Positions 1 through 12,396 of a stretch of DNA of 64,000 bases are shown piece by piece. This DNA is from Neckera pumila (lineage: Eukaryota; Streptophyta; Bryopsida; Hypnales; Neckeraceae). The position numbers were made by a program, and so were the translations under genes. The notes under the pieces were generated by a model. That model was not told where the DNA came from. It did not search any database and saw nothing but the letters and a program-made list of their open reading frames with translations. The stretch is taken from the NCBI GenBank assembly GCA_963969595.1, contig OZ018414.1:20939660-21003659 (forward strand), read 5' to 3'. Each line of letters begins with the position of its first letter. Within the stretch, counting starts at the first letter, position 1.

Positions 1-2640
1 TAAGAAAAAAAAATTTCAACGCACACTCGATGAACAAATTCCAAATGTAACAAGTGTCCAAACAAAGAGACAAACTCTTCCTACATCACCTTCACTATTT
101 GCTCATTAATTTAATTTGAGTTGTGTATCTGCCAAACCGAACTTCAAACTAGTGTTCAAAGCAAGAATTTTGGAAATGAACTTGATCACCTTCCAGAGTC
201 AGGATCCTCGGTCCTGCAGGTTAACAGACAGAAGCAGTTTCCGTGGCATGGATCATGAAACCGCGCATGAAAGTTCGTATTAAATTTTTGATTTGTACTT
301 GCTTCGAAGGTCTCACTTTGAACAGTAAGGATCGATCATGACTTCTGTTGATAATCTTATTCTAAGCAGCCAAAGAGAGAGTGACATGCATTGGTAGAAT
401 GGTAGAATGCCTACTTGATTAGACTAAGCTTTACTACGCATGGGAAATTTCATTAAAATGTCATATGAAATTCGCCATTAGTGTGATCATGTATGAATTA
501 CCTTTCTTGCTGTTGTCGGTCACAGTGACTCATTTCGTTGTGATGGAGTCACAGGAAACTCATATCGCGTCCAGATTTTAAAGTTTAGTGGGACAAGTGG
601 GACTCACCGGGAATGAACCGGGAATGAACACCGGTTTCCTGTGATTTTTCCATTCAATTCCTTATCTAGCCCTAAAGTCTAAGACAAGTAGAGATTTCAG
701 ACCGCACGGTCTGAACTGAAAAGCGCCAAGTTTGTGGAATACCACCATTTTAACAAAATATCGGTTACCCACAACTAGCCTAAGTCGTCATGTCAAGCAT
801 GCAAGGATTCTCCTTTAGAAGGTGACCTCGAAACTTGAATTACTGCCTAGTCGAATCTGCAAGAGGAACGAGATCCATTTTCAAAGTAAGAAAATAACCT
901 CCGCCACCTAGAGGCTGGTTCAGCGAGGATGACGAGCCTGTCTGTGAGCTACCTCCAAATTGTGGATAAACTACCCGAACTAAGGATTGAATCGAATCTT
1001 CAAATAGCGCTTGCTAGCTGCAAATGTTGTCGAGTGACCCACATGCTTTGGGGCTACTTCGACAAAATGATGAAATCCGACACTTTAATTTCCTTCCTGG
1101 ACTTTCAACACTTGGCCGGCACTGTTGTGTATCGAAATCCCCCAATTGTACGTGAGACTTCTGAACAACACTTGGCTAGCTGACACTGTTTGTATTAAAA
1201 ATCCCCCATTTGCAATTGTACTACACTTGCATACAGACAGTGAACAACAAAGGCAACCAGGGAACTAGCTGAATCCTCTCACAACTGCACAGTTTACACT
1301 TTAGGTCTGTACGCTATGTGCACCCAAACTTGCCACGTAAAATGTCCAGATTGCATGCATTTCCATTCAAGCGGCAATGGATTCTCGGTGCACACACGTA
1401 CCTTCAAAACCAAAACCGACACCTTTCGTTACTTAAAAATCAACACCCTCAACTCTGACTTCCTCAACAAGTATGTACACCACCTGAACATCTAGCTGAT
1501 CGAATACTGCCTGGTTTAATTTACTGTAGGTAATCTACGACCATCTTCCACGGCAGCAAGCACATTTCTCTTTACTGCATTGCAATCACAGAAAAAAGTC
1601 CATGGCTTTTCGGCCGTTACCACTCAGTTTTGATCAGCAAACATTCAAGAAAAGATCAAACTTGTACTCCGTACGTACCAATCTAGCAGCTAATATAGTA
1701 AATAATAACAAGGCTCCTCAGTTGTCGGTTTTAATTGAGCACGGCGAAAGGGTTTTGAGATGCTGATCAATCAAAAACATCCGCACTAACTTCTTTGCTA
1801 GATTATTAGTCTAGCTAGATATGTATGCTTCGTCCGTCCGCGCGCCGTCGGATCGGAGAAGCCGAGCTCTACACCTGGACAATGCTAAAAACAAACAAGA
1901 GCGAGCTAGTGCACGGCAACTGAAAGGCTTCGATCCGTGTCCAATAGTGGTCATTGTCGGATTAAAGCGCGGCTCTCCAACTTGATGGCCAGAAAGATCG
2001 ATTGCAAAAGCTAGACACTACTGCAGTGTGTTCGATCACACTGCAAAAGACTGCTCCAGTCTTTAGTATGCTGGGATTCTCTGTGTCGGATTCTCGGCGC
2101 TTCGGATATGAATACTATAGTGTTATTTATATATGTTTTTTATTTTTTCTTGAACCACATGGAATTTATATAGTTTTCCTCACCCGGTCCACGGTTCCAG
2201 ACGTCGATCCAGACGCCTGCCAGTGCAGACGCCCAGGTGCTACAGTTTTGCAAATGATCATAGGTTGCTACTTTTAGTTGGACTCGTGATGAGAGTTGAG
2301 TGGCAGCATTTTATTGACACGTTTCCACTCTTGCTGCAACACACGCTTAGGTACATTCCATTTGGGGTTATGTCATATGACGTCACGGACTTTGTGGTTG
2401 TCATAGGAGGGACCACTAGGAGGCCTTTTACTTGAGAGGAAGAGTCACCTTTTGGTTTTCATGGAGGTGGGAACGCTAGAAAAACAAAAACTTTCATTTA
2501 GGATGTTCAAAGGTGACGTGACGGGGTCTTTGTTTTTGACGATATCACCCATGACCAAGGTCAACGAATGACAAGGAATGACAAAGGATGCGGAGAGATG
2601 GTGTTCTAGGATGATGTGAGCAATCAAGCTTGGCGACTTC
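1..2640. other. Left-edge region with no recognised gene
   Basis: This stretch is less AT-rich than most of the intergenic DNA further right. I find no open frame with a recognisable domain and no convincing splice chain; the open frames are under 95 codons and look like chance. It could be the flank of a gene beyond the left edge. A short MITE-like sequence lies near 690-765. Confidence 0.4.
690..765. repeat. Fragment of a small MITE-like element
   Basis: The end of this segment (GGAATACCACCATTTTAAC) closely resembles the right arm of the inverted-repeat element in MYB intron 2 (GGAATACCGCCATTTTAACG at 14031-14050). Both copies are preceded by a similar stretch containing a GCGGTCTGAA or ACGGTCTGAA motif. 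Only one arm is visible here, so this is probably a truncated or diverged copy. Confidence 0.45.
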
Positions 2641-2989
2641 TAGCCTATTAGAAGCACTCAAAGAAATGTAGAAGAACGACCCCACATTGGCACATTAGCC
2701 CTAGTTGGAGGTTTGTATTTCCAAAAAAGAAGCATAGATAAAAGAAGAAGTGTTTTTATGGTTTTCCCACGGGAAATTGAAGTATAGGTGATGGGCTTAT
2801 CTATCACTATTGATATTGTTGCATTGGCATAAAGGAGCCGCCTCTGTAGTAGGGCTCTTATTCAATTGTGCACAAAGGTATGGCATAACTTTGCCTGCTC
2901 AATGCAATATTAAAGATTAACTTCCTATAACAAAGTAGGTTGCTATAAAAGCAATCAATCATGACCGAATTCCGTCAAAATCTAAGAGG

Positions 2990-4070
2990 GTTGTTGCTAG
3001 AAATTCTTGTCCTTTTTTTCTGTCCCCTTGACTGTGGACAGGTGGTTTTTTGCTCATAACTTTTGCGTCATACGTCCATTTTCTATCAAATTTGAAATGA
3101 AGATATATGTCATAGTTGTAGACATTGGATAATTTTTTCTAATTTTTCCAATTAGTTTATCATTTGTAAACTTCTTCAATTGGATGTTTATCTTGGCCAT
3201 TTTGGAGGGTTTTAGTATTGATGATCCAAAAATGTGGACAATTTGAAGGTCAAAATTAGGATAGAAGATTTTCTACTACAATTACACAAGCCTATAAAGA
3301 GATTTTCTACTAAAATTACACAAATCTACAAAGAGATTTTCTAAAAATAATAAAGTGCCCACCTTCTATATGTACCATTAGATGACATTCCGATGGTCTA
3401 AAAAGCTGTGAGTTCCCCCAAGTTCCCCCAAGTTCCCCCAAGTTCTTGAATTGTGGGAACTTTGCTGTAGCAATTGGCTGATGTAGCACAACAATTGCCA
3501 CGTCAAAAATTAATACTTAATTTCTTTTTATTTTTTATTTTTTATAAATTTTGGAATTATTGTTATTCATTAATTTTTATCAATTAAATACTTTGACAGC
3601 ATTAGTATTCATTCTAGCAAGGAAAACAGGGCTGAAACGGCCTTTTATACCCCTATAATGTCATTTAATGTTAAAGTGCACTAATTTTGCACACATGTAG
3701 AGAACACAATTTTTTTCTCAAAGATGCAAATGATTGAAAAGAAGCATCTTCAAGTTAAGAAAAATGAGTTTTTTTAGTTTAAGTTTTTAAATATTTTATT
3801 ATTTTATAAAATAAAATTCAAAAGCATCTATTTTCTTGCATTTTCCATCACTATTTTTTGGTGCATAACTTTTAGAGATAAATTTTTCTAGGCCTCAGTT
3901 TTCACATACATATTATTTTAAGTGCTTTGCAAATTATCCATATTTTATTTCATTTAAAAAAAATTATTCCAAAAGTCACAATACTCAAGTATTCAAGCTA
4001 TTTTGAGACAAAAACAGCAAGAGTTTCTTGCAACTATCCAAAAGAGTATATCATTACATATACAATAACA
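2990..4070 (+). repeat. Dispersed repeat, inverted copy at 36.1-36.9 kb
   Basis: Long parts of this segment reappear in reverse complement at about 36110-36880. Examples are the stretch around the GGACAGGTGGTTTTTTGCTCATAAC region near 3030 and the one around AAAGATGCAAATG near 3720. The copy here is interrupted between about 3390 and 3660 by unrelated DNA with short direct repeats, suggesting a nested insertion. No protein-coding capacity is visible. Confidence 0.6.
3411..3445 (+). repeat. 10-bp tandem repeat, three copies
   Basis: AGTTCCCCCA occurs three times head to tail, followed by a partial fourth copy. It sits inside the unrelated insert that interrupts the dispersed repeat at 2990-4070. 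Confidence 0.85.
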
Positions 4071-4746
4071 ATTTACCGTAGCTAAGGCTACTCAAAATCT
4101 ATTATTTCATTATTCTTCAACAATAACATATCTTTGATAGTCTTTGCTTGGCATTCTAAAATGAATGTAGTCAACACATTTTGAAGGAATAATTGTGTTC
4201 ACAATTGTATGAATGTATATGAGACATTTATGGATATCTTTAGGCATGCTGATGGAGCGGTTTTGATTAGGATTAAACTACACATAGCCAGTCACTTAAG
4301 CAATTTTGTGACAGATCATGAGCAAAATGAGGTGTTGCAATTTTTTCCCATGTAAAAAGATAGGAAATATGAGGATTGTAAATAGTTCTAATTTTTATTC
4401 CAAAAATTTAATTTACTATGAACTTTGGAAGCGAAAAAGTACTCTGAACCCATAGCCAATGTCTAGACTCTTCTAATTCCGATCATTCAAGAATTACTTT
4501 CTTGCTCACTACTTCCCACATACTTTACAACATGTGTCATGACCTTATTAGTCCCAACTTTGAAAAGGAGACAAAAACACATTCCTAGCTTTGGTTGGAA
4601 ATTTCTTCCAGCCTTGGTTGGAAATAGCTGCATCCTACAGATTGGATATGGCGGTCCTTGGTTGGAAATGGGTGGTCCAAGCTTAGTAATCTCAATGGAC
4701 TTCAGTAACAGTGAGGGTAATTTTATGCATTCAATCATCCTTTGAA

Positions 4747-5113
4747 GGAATAAGGTAGATCACCCATTTCTGACTACTTAAAAAATTGAGCATATCTAAA
4801 GCGCGGGTACATTGAGTGGAAAAATTTCTTTTTGTATAAAAATAGATTTCAAAAGGATTCTATAATTTTTCACAATTTCATTTTCCAAAACAAAATTACT
4901 ATGAATTTTATGGGTGAAGATTTTGTTCATTCTATATTGCTCATATAGGTCGTCTTATTTTCAACCAAGGACTAGTTGCAAAATCAGAAGTCTTATAGGC
5001 CAATCATAATGCGCCATAACTGATCATTTACTCATCTTTGCATGCACGGAAATGCACCACCTTATAATGCAAGAATAGGAGGGTGGTCGGGAATGGGCGA
5101 TCTACCTTAGACA
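4747..5113. repeat. Pair of inverted AAGGTAGATC-type termini
   Basis: AAGGTAGATCACCCATTTC near 4751 is mirrored by GAATGGGCGATCTACCTT near 5091-5108. The same terminal motif recurs in inverted pairs at 28.85/29.58 kb and 33.19/33.40 kb. I read this as the ends of one or two small non-autonomous DNA elements; whether the termini face inward or outward is not certain. Confidence 0.4.
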
Positions 5114-5561
5114 ATATGCTCCACATGGAGAATGCAAAAATTAATGCCATCCAGATTTGTTTGTTAGCTTGGCAAGATGAAATCTTTGTAGGCATGACAT
5201 ATGGCAATCGCATTCTCACTTAATATTATAAATGTGGTAAAAAGTAAAAAGTGATTTTTTATCAAAATTCTTTTCCACTTGGTGCAAAAACAAGTTTTTT
5301 TCCCTATGTGTCTTTAATATTCCAAATGAAATTCAACTTTTGCATTGTCTTAGATGTTTCTAAGAGAATTAGAAGTTTGAGTAAAAACTATCAACTCATA
5401 ACATTATTTAGCAAAGTTGGAAGTTCTCTGCATGACAATTCAAGAAGCAAATCATTTCTTATAATTGTCAAGTGCTGAAAATTCTACAAAATAATCAAAG
5501 TCATGATGAAGAAGAAACAAATGTTGGTAAGTCAATACACTTGTGAAAAAATAACAGAGAC

Positions 5562-5858
5562 GACATTAGATGAGATTTGGAGGCATTGGAGGGCCGTTTC
5601 AGGCCCGTTCCCAAATCTGCTAGATTTTGTAAGCAGCCGGTACAGGCTATCAGAATCATTTAAAAATAAAAAATAAAAAATAAAAAATAAAATTTATCCC
5701 AAATATCATTTTAGGTAAATTTTTATTTTTATTTTTATTTTCCAAAAATGACGTGGCACCATTTTGACCACATCAGCCAATTGCTTCCCTGCGTTCCCGC
5801 AGTCCGGGAATGCAGGGGAACTTGCAGTCTTCCAAAGGCCTCAAATATCCCCTAATGC
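5562..5858. mobile_element. MITE, CATTAGAnGAGATTTG family, copy 1
   Basis: An element of about 300 bp with imperfect terminal inverted repeats: CATTAGATGAGATTTGGAGGC on the left, and GGCCTCAAATATCCCCTAATG on the right. The interior carries an A-rich run, a T-rich run, the phrase AATGACGTGGCACCA and a palindromic CCCGCAGTCCGGG area. Related copies sit at 21012-21321 and 34519-34814. It has no coding capacity and was presumably mobilised in trans. Confidence 0.65.
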
Positions 5859-5992
5859 TTGTAATAGATTGGGCCATCTTTTTAATCTTTTTAATTTTTG
5901 TTAAAGTATAGGCCATTCATTTTAAGTTATCCTTTTTCTTTTATTTATTTGCATTCACATGAGTAACAGTCAAGCTCTACTTTTGAACAATG

Positions 5993-8900
5993 TTAACCCT
6001 TAAATGCCTAAAGGTATGTGTACACATGGGCTTAGCAAGCACTCTTTGCAGTGATGATACGTGATTTTTTTGGTAGGTATTTAGGCCATTGTTCCTTTGT
6101 AACCACCAAACCTACGTGGCTATAGAGCTGGCAAGAGTTACGAATGGTGTTTACTACAGAAAAATTAAGGACTAACTTATTCATAACTCTCTAACATTGC
6201 AAGCTTTTGTTAGGTAAATTAAAATCTTCAAGTTTTGTAGATTCTTGAGCACTAGCAATTGTCTTTCATAATGCAAGGAGATATGGGAAAAAACATAAAT
6301 CTGCTGAATTGAATCCAATAAACTACCTCACTTGCTTCAAATGCCATTTATTGTTTATATTTAAAATTGAGAAGACACTCTCTTTATATACATATGGGGT
6401 GGTAGGAGGTAGAATAAACAATGTGGAATATGTGAATTAGAATTGTAGGAGGTCAACCACTCATAGTTTAGTCCAATGAAAGTAGGAATTGCATTTCAAG
6501 TAGAATTCTAGACCTCATTTAGGCATAGCAGAATGATTTTTTTCAAAAAATTCTAAACTCAAAAAAATTGGTAAATCAAGTTCAAATTCATCTCCAAAAA
6601 TCCATTTGATATTTTGAGTCTCCGATCAAAAGTTATAAACAAATTTTAGAGAGGGGTTGCCGGAAGCAACATTTCTTTTGACATTTTCAAACATCCTCTT
6701 GAATTTTGTTCACAACTTTTTAATGGAGACTCAAATTTACAAACAGGTTTTTGAAGATGAAAGTTAGCTTGATTTACCAACTTTTCTTAGTTCAAAGTTC
6801 TCTGAAACAATTATTCTACTATACCCAAATGAAGTCTAAAAATATACTTTGAACATAATTCCTAGGTTTTAACAATGAGCGGTCAAGCTCTTGTCTTCAC
6901 ATTATCCCATATCCTTTGAGGATTCATGATGGAAAATGGATTTCATTATAAAAATGACATCCTCACTCTTCATTTGAACAAGTGTCAATGAAGTATTCTC
7001 TTCATTTTGGCATTGAATTTTTTTTAAATGTGAGATGGTCAAATGACATTGATATTAAAGCTTACTTTATCTTCTATGATGTGTAGATGAATTTTGTGGA
7101 TGATTGGAATGTAATAGATAGCCTTTGTAATGACTACTAATGTTATGCCCCTATTTGAGCAGCATCTCATAATTTAAGATGACCCCGTTTATGTCAAACC
7201 AATGCCAAACCAACTCAAAACAAATATTTCTTTAAAACTTGCACCTTTTAGTCTTTATTAGAGGTATTATGATTTTATAACCATTTTTATCAAACGCCAA
7301 GTGTGCACGTATTTTAAATCTTTCCAAGTATATTTTTATTATGAAAAAAAAGCATGGGCTTATATTTATCTTCAATGAAGCAAATTGTTTATCTTTTCAA
7401 AATCTAATCTTATAGATGTTTAACCTCTAAAGTAAGTAGATGCACCTGGTCAACCTCAATTGCAACTTTGAAAATAATGACTTTTTGGAATTTGATTGAA
7501 ATTAAGAAAATGAAGCTTGACAAGTTTTATTTTTACTCTATTTCAAAATTTTGAAAAATGTCAAAAATTGAAAGAATTATTGCAATTGAAAGCTCCATAT
7601 GTTAGAATCCAAATAACACATTGTCGTAAGTTTTTCATTCATATATTCTTTTAAGTTTAAATTATAAATTATGTTTCTCATTCTATCTGTAAAAATTACA
7701 GATTATTCTAAAATATATTTTCTAATTGATATAATTTGATTTCTACCTTTAGCTTTAAAAAATCACAATAATTTGATTTTTCCATCAAAATTATTGAAAA
7801 TAAATAAATAAATAAATTCATTTTTCCACTAGACAAAAATACCAAAATGTTGTACATCTATTAAATAAGAGGATAAATTTGGTTTGATAGTTGAATTTGA
7901 CTTCAAGGTCTTTGTTGTGGCTGTTTTAGGTAAGGAAAATAAAATAATCCCAATTGAATTTTTTTCATACTAATCTCCATTGCTACTTCTATCTCTTGAA
8001 AAAATTTCAAATCATTTGGATTGTTTTGCTACTTTCACTTATTTATATTCAATTTTTGCAACAAAAATGATAAAAATTACTATTTTTACGCAACAAATTG
8101 AAATTTCTCATAGTGATATACAATTTATGGTTTCAAGTAATAAAAATATAAGCTTTTAGACAGGAAGTTTAACCATTTCATAATAGATCAAGTCCTTTAG
8201 GGACTAAAGAGCTTGCTTCTTAGTGTGTATACCAATTTGAGTGTGAAATTATAACAAGAAAAATGTATATATCCTACTTTTCATTAGAGTCTTAGAGAAA
8301 ATTTTAGGCCTTTAGAGGGCTACTCCACAGCCCTCTAAAGTATCCTAAAATTTGATTTTGGAAGGCTGAAGTTTTCATTTTCTCCCTATTCTTGCGCAGC
8401 TGAAACTGCAATGACTGTGACGCAGGAACCAAGTTTTACAAGTTAAAAATTTATTATAAAAAAGAAAAAAGCCCGTGAAATCTGACTGTTTGGACGAGCA
8501 GGCAGCTTATTTGATTGCTCACTGGGGGACTTTTTAGATTGACAGGCTAAGCTTGAAATAGCTTGGCATGTCAATCTGGAGCAGCCCTCTAGAAGACTAA
8601 AAATTCTTGTAATGTTGCTGCCCTTCCCTACAATGTTTAAGAAATTTGCCATATATGAGTTTATTTGGATTGGAGGTGACATGAATAACTATAAATTGTA
8701 TTAGCGTACAAAAATGCACTTCCAAAAAACTTAGGTTCAAATGAAGGGCTATCAAACTCATTACATAATCTTCCTTGCAATTGTTGAAAGGCAAGTTTTT
8801 TTCATTAGTAGAAATTGCAAATAACTCAAATCAACACTTGCATGTTTAAATTTTCAATGATGAAAAGAATGAAGTCCCTTACTCTTTCAATTGGGACCAT

Positions 8901-9224
8901 TTGAAAAGCAAATAGACAAGTACAATTTTTTAGATCTCAAATCAAGTGAAATTGGCAAGCTTTGCTCAAAGAAAGGAAATGAAGTAAAATTGGCAACAAT
9001 GACAAGCTTTAATCTTCCACTAATGATACATATATGCTTTTGAAGATGTCTCATATATCAAATATTTTTTTTTGTTTTAGTGAAAAATAAAAGCTTCTTA
9101 TAATTAACCTTCAATACTACCCATATAAAATTTTAAAATGGTCAAAGGAATTTAAATGCCCAGACAAAAACAAGCCTAAAATTTTAGATTGACTATATAT
9201 GGTCAATTAGGCATTTAGGTTAAT
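5993..9224. mobile_element. Possible 3.2-kb TTAA-bounded element with nested insert
   Basis: The left end reads TTAACCCTTAAATGCCTAA and the right end, near 9205-9224, reads TTAGGCATTTAGGTTAA, its near reverse complement. The right-hand part (about 7290-9224) aligns by eye with the shorter element at 18894-19711, interrupted here by extra sequence. No transposase frame is visible. The pairing of these two distant ends is inference; they could instead belong to two elements. Confidence 0.4.
8288..8606. mobile_element. Small element nested in a TTAA-type element
   Basis: This segment is absent from the otherwise similar copy near 19.1 kb: the flanking sequences AAATGTATATATCCTACTTTT and TGTTGCTGCCCTTCC are nearly contiguous there. 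It is bounded by roughly inverted AGTCTT...TAGAGGGCT sequences. The empty site in the second copy supports insertion. Confidence 0.5.
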
Positions 9225-11990
9225 CCCTAATGATCCAAGGGCAAGGTAGTTTCAAAATGGGCCAAAACTGCTAAGAACTTGAGCAATTTGTTTGCTCATT
9301 GTTTCTTGAGATTTGATAGAATGGAAATGTAGGATCTTGAAGTTCACATTGAAAGTAAGCACCTCAAAAAATTTCTAATTATTTGACCGCACAGTATATA
9401 TATTAGTTTGAAGTTTTATTTGGGTCAATAGAAAAACATGACAATGCACTTTGAAGGAGCATATCTTAGTGAAAATATTTCGAAATGATGACCTTTCAAT
9501 GCTCAATGTAAGACACAAGAGTTGAAAATGCTCGTCTAAAATTTCACAACATTCTGAGTATTTTTCAATTCATGGTGGAGCTTGCAATATATGGTGGTCA
9601 CTGAAATGAGAAGAGTGTTTGTAAGAAAAACAAGAATGGGACACTTGTCTTCTCCTTGAGCTCCTTGGATCTATACTTTTCTGAGGTGGATCTAACCTTC
9701 TTTGAGGTGGGCAACACATTAGGAAAAATTCCAGCCCTCCAGAAGGCCACGAGTTCTGCACTTGCTCGGTGCAATTATAGAAAAAAAAAAAAAAAAAAAT
9801 TATTTTTAAAATCATCATTATTTTTTAAGTTTTTAAAAAATTGGGTGCTGATGTGGTGCCACATCAGATTTTTATTTTTTTGATATTTTTTTTTCCAAAG
9901 TGGTCCCGTAAAAATGAGCTGTGAACTACACTACACCACTCAACTTTAAAAAATTCCACAAGGTGGAATTGAACTCAGAATCTAATGAAACTACCGCCAT
10001 AGGATTCATAACACAACATATTTTCTTAGAAATAATTTCTATTTCAAAAAAAAAAAAACTCAAAATTTGAGAACGGGAAGCTCAAAAAAGAGGTGACAGC
10101 AACCCGAAAGGCATTCCCGAACCCCTTTCTTTGACTGTCAGTATGCATACTGTCCAGATGTTCCTCTTTTTCCCATATAATAACACGATATTGTCACAAT
10201 TTACGTTACAAAACTCCATTTTGTCACAATTTTATGTTATAGAACTCCATTGCATCATGTGCGTTTGGAGCGCATCAGCAATGACGTCCAAGAGGACAGG
10301 TTGACGTCGGCACTTCTCCTCGCCGTCGTCTTTCCGGTGGGGCAGGTTCGAACGGCTTGGACCAAATAGCTTGAGCTCCAAACTGTAGTGGCCCGCCTGA
10401 TGTCGGTAACGCCGAATATTTGACTGCCAAAATACTTACAGTACAATGGAAGGTGAAGAACTCGGAAGAAGTCTATCAGACAAATGTTTTGCAGATGAAC
10501 GGCAGGATTCAGTCCGGAAAAAAAGGAGTGGTGAAAATCACTTCTTCAGTTGGGAAGCTCCAGAGGCGGTGGTGAGGAAGTGGCGGAGAAGAAGTTTCAC
10601 GAGCACTGAACTAACTCTGAGGTTGAGGCGGCGCTTGATAACAATTTCAGTAGTCTTATAACAGATATTAATTCTTTGCGACAAGGAGTGTGATAGTGAA
10701 TCATATCTCGACAAGTGTGCAACAACCAATTTTATAAACGGGTGGTCAATGATAGCTTGACAAGTGTGCAACAACCAATATGTAAATGGGTGACAAAGAA
10801 TGTTATAGTCAATGATAGCTTGACAAGTGTGCAACAACCAATATGTAAATGGGTGATAAAGAATGTTATAGTCAATGATAGTTTGACATGCGTTTGACAA
10901 CTAATAGTGAGCTGGCACACGTGGTTTTAGATTGTTGTAGAATGTCATTTTTGTGGGTATAGTTAAAGAGGGTCATAATATTGTACAACCACGCCGCAAT
11001 TTAGACCGCAATGGACCTCCACTCCCAACCATGTTGGGAAGGCCGGTAACTAATATTATGCCGCCCTAGATGCGTGCCGAGGGGTTATGTGTTAATGTGA
11101 GGGTTGGGATTGGTTGAGGGAGCCAACAATATGCGGGGAGGGCCGTTTTCAAGGATGCGAAAATGGGATCCATGCCTCGTTGGTAAACAATGTTATGGTC
11201 ACATACGACTCCTTCGGATTTTGTGGATTTCTTCCATGATTACAAATCTTTGTTATAATGAAAAAAAATTAGATAATTTTTTGTAGTTCTTGAATTCTAT
11301 TAAATGTCCTAGTTTGAATGAAACTCCTAACTCTTGGCTTTAAAGTTTGTATTGAAGGAGAAATAGGATTTCTTTTGGATTTGGTATGAGTGGAATAATA
11401 AAACATTCTAGGAAAGATTCAGGACTTTATATCCTAAAAAGGCAAAGTCATACATCTAAGTTCCAAGTCCATGATTTATTTGTGTTCAACAACAAAATCA
11501 GGTTTAAATGAGTTTACAAATGATTCAAACCAATATTAAAACCCATTTCATTATCACGTTTTGATTGAATTTCCATGGAAACACACATACACACATACAC
11601 TCAAAAACACCACATAGAGTTGACTTTATTTTGTGATTTTGACCTCATGAATCTAAACATGAGGATTGACTACAAAATTGGGACTTTGACTCCAAAATTG
11701 AATTTCCATTCTCAAAGTCTTCAACCCTCAAATACCACCCCAACTTCCAAAAATAGGGCTACCCATGTTCACATTTCCGAAAGGAAACCCAAACTTGAAA
11801 TTTGGTGTGAAGGTTCCAGTTCCCAAATGTCAAAACTTGAAACTTGGAATGAAGGTTCAAGTTACCTTCACACCCAGTTTCACTGAGTTACAAGTGTCAA
11901 ATTTTTGAGCATCCCTCCAATCGGATTTCAAGAATTCAAAGTCAGCTTCAAACATGAAACGCAGCTTTACGTTTAATGCAAAATGACCGC
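9225..11990. other. Intergenic region upstream of MYB, short coding relics possible
   Basis: No gene is recognised. Between about 10270 and 10640 the GC content rises. One frame reads cleanly from 10270 to a stop near 10371, and another reads from about 10434 to a stop near 10565. Neither translation resembles a family I know, so they may be relics or chance. Part of 9640-10150 has features of the MITE family seen at 5562 (GTGGTGCCACATCAG, then T-rich runs). Confidence 0.3.
10708..10895 (+). repeat. 64-bp tandem repeat, about three copies
   Basis: GACAAGTGTGCAACAACCAAT recurs at about 10709, 10759 and 10823. The last two full units are almost identical over 64 bp and contain ATGTAAATGGGTGA and AATGTTATAGTCAATGATAG. 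The open frames here are by-products of the repeat. Confidence 0.85.
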
Positions 11991-12278
11991 GGCGTGACAC
12001 TGTCGAGTGGGGTCTTCTTCCGCTCCACTCTACAGTACTGTACAGTCGGAAACAGACTCCCGCTGCGCCTGAGACTGAGACTGTCTAAAAAATCCCAGCC
12101 TAGCTCGATGCACAGGCCGACGACGACGGAGGTACAAAATCTCAGCGAATTTTAACTTTAAAAAGAAAAGGTCATCGGGGGAATGATTAAAAACTGGAAA
12201 GCTCCGGTTTTAATTGTTTATCAGTCAAATTAAAGGACAGTGGAGGAATCGAGGAAGCTAGTGGCGGCTGAGGCCGAG

Positions 12279-12286
12279 TATATAAG
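12279..12286 (+). promoter_or_regulatory. TATA box of the MYB gene
   Basis: TATATAAG lies 111 bp upstream of the first MYB start codon, in a locally GC-rich context. Transcription would be expected to start near 12310, giving a 5' leader of about 85 nt. The leader includes a short imperfect CACGCCAGC repeat at 12360-12385. The start site is inference. Confidence 0.6.
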
Positions 12287-12396
12287 AGCTTGCCGAGGAT
12301 GAAAGCAAGCATTTGTGGTAGAGAACGTAGTGATCGATCGAGTTCTGGAGCAAGCCAAGCCACGCCAGCCACGCCAGCCACGGCAGGCATTATAGT

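Noticed and set aside
10255..10661. Short open frames of protein-like composition upstream of the 64-bp repeat
   Set aside because: No family recognised and the pieces do not join into a spliced model.
11575..11886. 103-codon frame starting METHIHTYTQ
   Set aside because: The start lies in a CA-rich microsatellite-like run and the rest contains a short DNA repeat; no domain seen.
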